Positions 56,701 to 64,000 of a stretch of 64,000 bases of DNA are shown piece after piece. A program made the position numbers and the translations under genes. The stretch covers positions 10,540,001 to 10,604,000 of the forward strand of contig OY783205.1 in assembly GCA_963678705.1 (NCBI GenBank), written 5' to 3'. Position 1 is the first letter of the stretch. The number at the start of each line of letters is the position of its first letter. This DNA comes from Panorpa germanica. Taxonomy: Eukaryota; Arthropoda; Insecta; Mecoptera; Panorpidae. A model generated the notes under the pieces. It did no database searches. It saw only the letters and a program-made list of their open reading frames with translations, and was not told the DNA's origin.

Positions 56701-58888
56701 TAAAAGAATTTTTTTATTACAGGTACTGATGTAGATAAATATTCAATAAGACACAGTTACACTAACTACTTATACTTACAGTCAAACAAAATATTTTGAC
56801 ATCTACAAATAAATTTAAAATCTCACAAAATAATGCTAAAGTTATAGAAGCGTCTTCTATTGAGTGGTAGTCTATTAAAATATACATAAAAAAATGTTAA
56901 CTCACATCGGGTAACTAACGATAGTTAACACACTCTTGTTTTAGGAGCAATTACCGAAATTATTAGAACTGGTCCTGGTGATACCTATGAACAGTCAGTT
57001 ATCTATATCTATACAATGAATAGTAAGATCAGTAACCAGGCCTATTACTATGTTACGAACCCAATATATTTAAATCTTTGATTAGGATTAAGTATTAGAG
57101 CTAGAAAGTAGTTTGATCGATATGACGACACTAATAGCGCAAAGCTGTTACCTGTATGTATTTTTGAAATACTTCGTGGAATTTCCCCAAGTTTTCCTTA
57201 TAGTTTTTCTGGATTCAAAATGTTCAACCGCGGAGTTCACTGAAATTATAAGGAAGATGCCATCTGTGTAGTTGTGTTTTCTTGCTTTGTTGCCATTTAA
57301 TGTGCTGATCTCTGTTAACAGATCATCCGAACAGATATTTCTTGGCTCATGTATTGTTGTTTCCAAGTTAGGGTGCACGTATGTGGATAAATTAGGCCCT
57401 ACACTCGAATATGTAGAAAAGTTAAATTTACGTGGTGCCTTCAAATTGTCTTGATTTTTCATCCGTTTGTGAGCTAATTTTTTAAAGCAGATATTTCATA
57501 TTATCATTGAAATATTTATTAATATCTCTGTTAACAGTAGATTGTTCAAACGGATAGAATTAGTTCTAAGCTTCGAGCTTAGAATTTTGATTGAGATTGC
57601 CCTTAACTTATGGTGCTAATGTGCCCACTAAGGCTATCCCTATCGGAACCCAATGAAGAATCAACTGAAATAAACCAACGGATATATTACTAAAGTAAAG
57701 TGAGTTTTGCCTTACAAGAAACTGCCTGGGATAATAATCCTTTGAGATAAAAATACAAAATAGTAAAGTAATTAACATAAAAACATATCTGTTTGTAATT
57801 AATCGTTAAAATTATTATTGCATAAATTTAGAAAATATTTTTAAAGAAACGTTTAAGCATTTGTGAAATATTTGAAACTATTTAGTTAAAGTTGTGGGGA
57901 ATAATCGAAAACTGTCTTTATCAAACGCAGATAATGTACGTGATAACAGTGTAACTTAGTGACTTGATGACTCGGTTTTACCAACACTTCGCTACACAAA
58001 TACACAAGACAGAATAAAATGCAAGACTTGTAATATAATGCAATTGATTAATAAATATCTTGAAACTTGTTCCTGAAAACCCCACCCACACAGGTTTTTC
58101 TTGACATTTGCTGTCGGCGAATCGCTGGCGGAAATGCTCAAATTTTTGGTTAAAAATGAAGCCAGTTGGGTCCCAATTGGGTGTAGAAAAATTTCTAGTC
58201 GGACTCTAATTGTGAATGTTGTAATAGAAATTCTTACCTTGGGCGGAACTTATTTTTATTTTGATGACAGAGGAGTGTTCTTGTCGTCCTTGGTCACTCG
58301 AAAGATCTTCATCAAAAGTAGAGAAATTCACTGCCAAGGTATTAGAAATAAAATTATATTAAATATTAATATTAAACCATGAATTGTTTTCATCAAACCG
58401 ATCGCAGCCATAAGTTTCTGACACTGGTGTGCAAATAATTGGGTTGTGAACCAGAACTGGATTTATATAAAACTGCATACTACAGTATAACCAAAACCTC
58501 AAATGTCCAGTTATTTTTATTCACTTCTTAAAGTTCTCTATAATTAAAGGGACATTTTTTTTCGAAAAATTAAGAACACTCTTAAAAAAAATTAGATCAC
58601 AAGCCAATTGAAGGAAATAGTGAAAATATTGTAATCGAAAAGATTTTGTAAGAATTTGTTTTTTAACTTTGCTAAAAATGGTGCGTCCTTATTTAATTAA
58701 GAAATATGTGAAATAGACCCCTTACTATGAGGTAATAAAAGAGTGAAGATGACAATCACCAGCAGCGTAATCGAAATTGCTCTCCTAATTGTTTTTCCTG
58801 TAACAATTAACTTGCTCCTTCCTGCAGGCGGAAATGAAGTGGGTGAGATTATTCGCTCTGTATTCGGTGTCATGTTGTCTTGCTTCAT
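50754..58888 (-). CDS. Beta-1,3-galactosyltransferase-like protein, GT31 family (gene 2, six exons)
   Basis: Exons in transcript order are 58726-58888, 57152-57449, 52965-53152, 52467-52620, 51955-52103 and 50754-50962. All junctions are GT-AG and the phases match gene 1. The total is 1161 nt (386 residues). It has the same architecture: a type II signal anchor (AISITLLVIVIFTLLLP), ESRKTIRKTWG, VFFSLG, YGDILQ, KVDDDVF, YPPFLIGAGYLIS and DDIFITG. Differences from gene 1 include a nine-residue longer exon 2 segment (DLLTEISTLNGNKA region), a GRIFFGLKP loop, and Asp in place of the Glu of EDV. Intron 2 is 3.7 kb and filled with transposons. Substrate is unknown. Confidence 0.88.
53440..53806 (+). 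pseudogene. Possible env-like retroelement scrap
   Basis: The plus strand reads a coiled segment with KQQQIEIIINKIMKSERQ, then after one stop TIETFHSDICTPEELRKGM and IQHDITDKCVIPHS. The pattern of a coiled coil followed by T....S...PEEL resembles the middle of errantivirus envelope proteins such as that at 9300-9600. It is short and uncertain. Confidence 0.35.
53827..54207 (-). mobile_element. Jockey LINE 3' end, strongly truncated
   Basis: It is flanked by the duplication ctttaataag (53817-53826 and 54208-54217), with a T run at 53827-53847 as the poly(A) tail. The minus strand encodes the ORF2 C-terminus (SPWYIRNDNLHRDLKMPTV ... KPEDLTL). It differs in sequence from the LINE at 29312, so it is another Jockey family. 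It lies in intron 2 of gene 2. Confidence 0.87.
54250..55205 (-). pseudogene. gag: LTR-retrotransposon gag-protease remnant
   Basis: The minus strand starts with MAANDAISRIKPPANL and SCRKWLQQFQWYSTDTD (about 55000-55205), a Gypsy-type capsid start. It then shows two Cys/His groups (CPAFNKPC, GHFAKMC, about 54540-54600) and a protease-like stretch near 54400 with a broken DTGA motif and ILVGNVKL. Stops are frequent. No LTRs were identified. Confidence 0.6.
55615..55735 (+). pseudogene. HARBI1-like transposase C-terminus, Harbinger 2
   Basis: The plus strand reads GLRYQMKTSMAIIVAFAVLH followed by NIVIDEGE. This is the conserved C-terminal helix region (IIVA.AVLHNI) of DDE_Tnp_4 transposases. 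The catalytic part upstream is missing or too decayed to read. Confidence 0.68.
55900..56575 (-). pseudogene. Myb/SANT-like DNA-binding protein, Harbinger 2
   Basis: On the minus strand TNKLKDNCWDVIASAV and PTNKQLKELYNILRGSAKKK (56460-56575) form a Myb/SANT-like domain. The coiled tail QKLEQSELMFKIKWKYKNRR lies at 55930-56060. A stop interrupts the first part. It runs convergently with the transposase. Confidence 0.65.
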
Positions 58889-60196
58889 TTTACCCTTGAA
58901 GTTGAGTAAAATAAATTTAAAAAAACTTCACTTAAACCCTTTAAATGCGCTTATTTAAGGTGTTATTTTCAGCGGTGATAATACTTCATCTTTGAGTTTT
59001 GAAGTCACATGACTTCTATGCAATTATGACAGATGTGCAATTAAGGCTCTTAAGTTCCGATTCTGATTATTTCTTAGATGATTAGGATTTAGGATGAAAG
59101 GTCATTTCCATATTCACATGCTGCAGTTTTACTTTTATTTTTATTTGGAAGAATAGCTTAGCTGAGAAGAATTAGAACTAAAACATAAAACTTGTCCAAT
59201 GGACTTGACAAGAGCTGTCTATAATTTTTTGTATTACATAATTTAAAGAAACAAACAAATGTTAATTTTTCAATAATTCCAAGTTAGTAAATTATTTTGA
59301 ATACAATTGTCAACTTTCTGTTTAGTAGAATTATTCAAAGCTTACTTCTACAAGATTTACGCATTGAACTATACCAGTTGGTTTACTCCATCAATAGCAG
59401 GCATGTGCTGATTGCTGCAGAACCTTTTAAAATAAACTTGCTGTTAGATTGGAAATTATTTATTCCTTATTAAATGCTGGTAGTTATTAAAATTTTGAAA
59501 ATTTAGTGATAATTAGGTAAATAATTTGGTTTAACATGAATTTCAATGGTTTTAGAATTTTAATATCACTAGAAAATAATTAAAAACAAAAATGTGCGAT
59601 GGGTTAATGATATATCGATTTCAAAAAATTAAATGAGGGTACTTTTTTAAATATTCAAAAATTTAGTCATTAAAAATCAAAATTTTGTTTTTGCGCTTAA
59701 ATTTTAGCCGAATTTGTGACGTCACAATATGAAATTATCGTCCGTAGAATAATAACTTATTGATTTTATTTACCTTCTTCATAATATCAACACTTTTTGT
59801 ATTGCTCGAGATAGTTGTAAGATAGTAGAATAGACGTACTATACATAATGCTTAACAAAATTTTATAAATGTTCTGTATTGGTAGTACATGGGAGAAGGA
59901 AGGGAGAAGAGAGAGTACCACAGAAGAGAGAGAATTTATAATGTCTAATCTATGAAATGATGTAATGTAAAATGAATGTAAGTAGATTGTAATGCCGTCA
60001 AGGCGAATACAATAAAGTACAAATACAATGCAGTAAATATGATAACGAAAAACGTAACGTTACGTAAAAAGTTATGACACTGAATATTAAATTGATAAGT
60101 TTATTAGATGTATTGTATTTCACATTTGATTTTAGATTAATTTTACAAGATTACGAAATTTAAAAAACCAAGACATTTTGTTATACATTTTATCTT
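58889..60196. other. Spacer between gene 2 and gene 3
   Basis: The first part (58889-59240) matches the upstream flank of gene 1 and includes the TTAA empty site near 59242. The part after 59640 matches the 3' flank of gene 1 (290-1019). The join of the two at about 59630-59640 marks the boundary of the tandem duplication. No other gene is seen. Confidence 0.6.
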
Positions 60197-60432
60197 TTAT
60201 TTGATATTTCTGGTATGAACCAATTTATTCCGGGGACTACTTCCCTTCCTTATTCTTCTTCCACATTCCTCTTTATATCTCATTGTATCTTCTGGTGAGA
60301 GATAGACTTTCTTTAAATCGCTGTGATGGTGCGATACTATCATCCGTACATAAGAACACACTTTTTTGCTTTTACTTAGAGTGAACAATGGGCTACCTTG
60401 AGGTTCAATGTTAGCTATGTTCGCACATAAAC
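60197..60432 (-). CDS. Terminal exon of a third beta-1,3-galactosyltransferase-like gene
   Basis: The AG acceptor is next to 60432 (tgttccag on the minus strand). The frame reads GSPLFTLSKSKKVCSYVRMI and CGRRIRKGSSP, as in genes 1 and 2. It then has a longer C-terminus (NKLVHTRNIK) because the usual stop is altered. Upstream exons must lie beyond 64000 or be lost. Immediately upstream the spacer breaks off at 60528 into an LTR element. It may be a live gene with an intronic insertion or a 3' fragment. Confidence 0.7.
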
Positions 60433-60528
60433 CTGGAACAAATTATAAGTTGCGTAGACTGTAAGAACAGAAATCATGAAAAAGGGAAACACTAGATAGG
60501 AAAAAGAAGAAAGGAGTATTGTGAGGAA

Positions 60529-60957
60529 AGTTAATTTCTTATGTATAACATCACATATATATCATATATATCATAAATACCCAGACGAGTCTAATATTAC
60601 TCGCATAATTTAATAATTTTAAGATAAGACTAATATTAATCGAATGTTCATCACCTTAAGATAAGACTAATATTACTCATATTACCTATTGACAACAACA
60701 AGTCGTACCATCGTACCATTGTCACCTGCATAGTAACGATTTGCTTATAGGTCATCAAATGACTCAATATAATAACAAAGTAGACAGTTTCAATATAATA
60801 ATCAACGTAGTAGTTGTGTTGTTCAACTATACCGAACACACATCTAATTAGTTTAACTTCAAAGCTTACATGTATTATTACAAGTGCAAATAAAAGTTCA
60901 ATGTTTAAATTACTACTTGTCTTTTTTTTGTATTAATCTTCCCCCAAAAGATTAATT
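60529..60957 (+). repeat. 5' LTR of element D (boundaries approximate)
   Basis: The left edge is set by loss of similarity to the gene 1 and gene 2 spacers and the right edge by the primer site. It contains a repeated aagataagactaatatta motif at about 60620 and 60657. A possible polyadenylation signal (aataaa) is at 60889. The second LTR is not available for confirmation. Confidence 0.6.
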
Positions 60958-61241
60958 AGCGCAGTCGGTAGGATTGTGCAACGTCTACGGAAGGAAGAAA
61001 AACCCTACACCACCAAGACGAAAGAAAACGAACTTCGCAACACACAATCCACAACTCAACGGATCGCACTGGAAACTCTTCTATAATAGATTGACGCTCC
61101 TCATAGATCACCAGACGCAGTACGCAGCCCACTATAGAGGCGCAGAATCAACGCAAGCTGTATCCCGCTATAGAGGAACACCACAACCTTCACAACAATG
61201 AAAATTATCATCGCCGCAATACTACTACTCACAGTCACGCA
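60958..61241 (+). promoter_or_regulatory. Element D leader: primer binding site and signal-peptide exon with splice donor
   Basis: The primer site begins at 60958. An ATG at 61198 opens 14 codons that start MKIIIAAILLLTV, a signal peptide core, and stop at a consensus donor GTAAGT after 61241. The exon leaves two bases over, the same phase as the leader of element A. It probably supplies the start and signal peptide for spliced env, which lies beyond the window. Confidence 0.65.
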
Positions 61242-61348
61242 GTAAGTCATTTTTCATTTATATTTTGCCCAAATATTGTCCCATTGAATCATACTCAGTG
61301 CATATAATAAAAGTGTAAAATAAAAAGTGAAAAGAAAAATCAATCAAG

Positions 61349-62889
61349 ATGTCACAAGATGCATTAATCGACGAAATCTAACGCCTTCATAAACGATGTA
61401 AAGACAACGAAGCAAGACTTCAGATTCAACAAGACCAGCTAAATCGTCAAAGAGAAAAATACAGACCCCCCAGAACAGAAACTCCAAAAATAGATAACGT
61501 CTATCTACAAATCATACAGAGAAATTGCCTGACTTTATGAGACAAGTCGAAAAAGTTCAAGCTCTGTACGGAGAGAGTGACCCAAACATACAAGAATGCA
61601 TAACGGAAATTGTTTTAACACGACTTACCCATCAAGCAGAAGCCGTAGTCACGGGAGAAGGTATCACAACCTGGAATGAATTAAAACAAGTTCTGATAAA
61701 CAACTCTGGAGACCAACGAGATGATGTTACTCTCCTCATAGAAGTTTCTGATCTCTATCAACATGACAATGAAACACCCATAAATTATTATAATCGCTGT
61801 TTGGAACATCAAGCCGCTTTATTAGCATATGTACAACAGAATGAGCTACAACCCATTGCATTACAAACTAAACAAACACTCTTTATTAAAGTAATTTTGA
61901 AACGCTTTGTAATCGGATTAAGAGGAAGCATTGGCAACCAGGTACGAGCACGAGACCCTCAAACTATGGAAGATGCATGGAAAATTGTATTAACTGAAGA
62001 AAACGTATCATACAATAGACAACGAAATGTTAATTCAAAGAATACAACAGTTAAATACAATAACCCTCAAAAACCTGTTAACAAACATGAAAACAATTGG
62101 AGATCAAAACCATTTGTAAATCAACAACGTCCACAACAGACGATGCATCAGCAGCCAAGACCTCAAGTTACTAACCAACCTCCATACAAACCATCGCAAA
62201 TACAACAAACACAACAACCACCGAATCGTAACGCATGTCATCCAAGGTCATACCCACCAACACAACAACGACCAGTACAACAGCAGTACAACCGTACTAC
62301 ACAACAGTCCCCATGGCAACAGAGAAACGTGGACAACAGACCGCACGAACCCATGGAAACGTCACAAATGACGCGCTTACATCACTTGCCGTTACCAGAA
62401 CCCCTATATGAGCCAGACGAATACTCATACGAACCCAATGAACCAACATTACATGAAAATCAATGTGTTAATTACTATCAAGAAGAAGATGTTATTGAAA
62501 AAGAAGATAATGAGGATTTTCCACTGGATCTACTAATAAGACCCAAACTTATAATGATTAATACAAATAAAAACGATGAATTGCCATACATATACATCAA
62601 ATCATTACAAGCCAAACTACTCATCGATACCGGATCTTCTAGAACAATACTAAATCCCAAATTCGCATATAAACACTACAAGGAATATATAACAAATGAA
62701 AATTTCGTTATACAAACACCACATCAAACTACCACGCATACGCAGGTCGCTGAGATTCCGATATTCAAAACACAAGGTTTCACCAAGATTTATCTATTCA
62801 AGTTCTCAAATGACTTTGATGGTTTAATCGGAAACGATTTGATATCACAAATAAAAGCAATAATAAATATTTCTAAAAACATATTGTAA
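61349..62889 (+). pseudogene. gag: gag and protease of element D
   Basis: An ATG at 61349 (MSQDALIDEI) meets a stop at codon 11 and the frame shifts before 61525. From there a long frame runs to 62889. The capsid-like part (FMRQVEKVQALYGESD ... YNRCLEHQAALL) is followed by a Gln/Pro/Asn-rich tail without zinc knuckles, then protease with LLIDTGSSRTIL and DGLIGNDLI. Layout and sequence parallel element A. The early stop and frameshift make translation of full gag unlikely. Confidence 0.82.
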
Positions 62890-62927
62890 ACACCCAAAAC
62901 CATCATACCAATACATCACAATGTTGA

Positions 62928-64000
62928 AAGAAACCCACATTATATAGCATCACAGTTCAAGACGAACATATGAATACTGAAGAAAAAGAACAACTTTATA
63001 AATTACTCAATAAATACGAAGATCTATTTCCACGTGAGAAGGAAATACTCACATTTACCCATGACATCAAGTGTTCCATACGCACAACATCTCACGAGCC
63101 TATATTTTCTAGAAATTATAGATTACCTGAAAGCACTCAACAAGAAGTTAATAGACAAGTACAGACACTATTAGAAAAGGGAGTAATAAGAAAATCACGT
63201 TCTCCATACAATCAACCTGTACTCATTGTATCAAAGAAAGATGACCAATCGGGACAGAAAAAGTTTCGAATGGCCATTGATTATAAAAAATTAAATGACA
63301 TCACAATTGAAGATAAATTTCCAATCCCTAACATGCAAGATATCTTAGACAGTCTTGGAAGAGCAAACTACTTTACTTTGCTGGACCTCCATTCAGGCTT
63401 CCATCAAATTGAAGTCGAACCAGAAAGCATCGAAAAAACTGCATTCTCAACTTCATATGATCATTATGAGTTTTTACGCATGCCTTTCGGCCTTAAAAAT
63501 GCCCCAGCCATCTTCCAGAAATTAATGAATCATGTCCTTGACGGACTCATTGGAAAAATATGTCTCGTTTATTTAGACGATATCGTTATTTTTGGAACTA
63601 GTTTACAACAACATCTCCAACACTTAAACTTAGTACTCAAACGTCTCAGAGAAAGCAATCTCAAGCTTCAACAGGACAAGTGTGAATTTCTGAAACATGA
63701 AACAAAATTTCTAGGTCACGTTATAACAGAACACGGAGCTAAACCCAACCCTGAGAAAATTGAAGCAATAAGAAAATTCCCTATTCCAAAAACCACTACA
63801 GAGATTAAGAAATTTTTAGGACTAACCGGATTCTATAGAAAATTCATACCTAGTTATGCAAAAATTGCAAAACCACTCACAGCATGTTTGAAGAAAGGAG
63901 TCAAAAATCAACAAACTCCAGAATATATAGAAGCCTATGAAAAACTAAAACAACTTCTCATAAATGAACCAGTACTTAAAAGACCCGATTTAACAAAGAA
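62928..64000 (+). CDS. pol: pol of element D: reverse transcriptase and start of RNase H (partial)
   Basis: The frame is open from 62928 to the window end in a different frame from gag-protease (-1). It shows [37 protein letters not shown], the catalytic LVYLDDIVIF, KFLGHVITEHGAK and FLGLTGFYRKFIPSYAKIAK. The palm and thumb are complete, unlike element A. The RNase H and integrase are outside the window. No stop is seen in 357 codons. Confidence 0.88.

Larger units (their letters stand above)
55600..57042. mobile_element. PIF/Harbinger element 2, right part
   Basis: The right end at 57042 reads, on the minus strand, GGCCTGGTTACTGATC...CTGTTCATAGGTATCACCAG, matching the left end of Harbinger 1. 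Outside it the sequence rejoins intron 2 of gene 1 (attactatgttacgaaccc). Two convergent gene remnants, a transposase (+) and a Myb/SANT protein (-), lie inside. The left end was not located; it lies somewhere between 53200 and 55600. Confidence 0.65.
60529..64000 (+). mobile_element. Errantivirus-like LTR retrotransposon D, running off the window
   Basis: The paralogous sequence of genes 1 and 2 is interrupted at about 60528. The 5' LTR (about 60529-60957) is followed by a tRNA-Ser primer site (GCGCAGTCGGTAGGAT), a leader exon, gag-protease and RT. It is related to element A in gag, primer site and protease but lies in opposite orientation. The remainder of pol, env and the 3' LTR are outside the window. 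Confidence 0.85.

Overview
This is a nuclear window from an arthropod, almost certainly an insect. It is AT-rich, its genes have GT-AG introns, and it carries insect-type mobile DNA: two env- or leader-bearing errantivirus-like LTR elements, Jockey- and I-type LINEs, Helitrons, PIF/Harbinger, hAT and a TTAA-inserting DNA transposon. I cannot name the species.

The host content is a tandem cluster of GT31-family beta-1,3-galactosyltransferase-like genes, all on the minus strand. Gene 1 (1020-7466) and gene 2 (50754-58888) each have six exons whose phases and splice sites all fit. They give uninterrupted proteins of 380 and 386 residues. Gene 3 is represented only by its terminal exon (60197-60432), because an LTR element was inserted just upstream and the window then ends. 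Flanking and intronic DNA of the copies is recognisably paralogous, so one copy often gives the pre-insertion site of transposons in another.

Almost everything else is nested mobile DNA. From left to right: (i) a TTAA-flanked transposon with Mutator-like-transposase and DnaQ-type exonuclease sequences (7835-28130), split by a 12.8 kb errantivirus-like element on the minus strand (8166-20985) and by an I-type LINE with an internal inversion (about 22411-27510). The errantivirus-like element itself holds a Helitron (11681-13444) and a TA-flanked TIR element (13866-17641), and the latter holds a SINE and a second, opposite Helitron. (ii) A second copy of the TTAA element (28447-33282), split by a Jockey LINE with clear target-site duplication. 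(iii) A 3.56 kb element with TIRs of about 735 bp and a PIN/FEN-like nuclease plus CXC-type cysteine-rich protein (33287-36844), the least familiar element here. (iv) A hAT tail. (v) A PIF/Harbinger element (40228-47587) split by an internally deleted gypsy element and a miniature LTR element carrying a minisatellite. (vi) A Jockey ORF1 pseudogene. (vii) Gene 2, whose large intron 2 holds a second Harbinger, a Jockey tail and retroviral gag and env scraps. (viii) Another errantivirus-like element on the plus strand that runs off the window at 64000.

The transposons lie in introns and spacers while the galactosyltransferase exons remain open, which suggests the enzymes are still under selection. 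All family names rest on motifs read by eye; no database search was possible.
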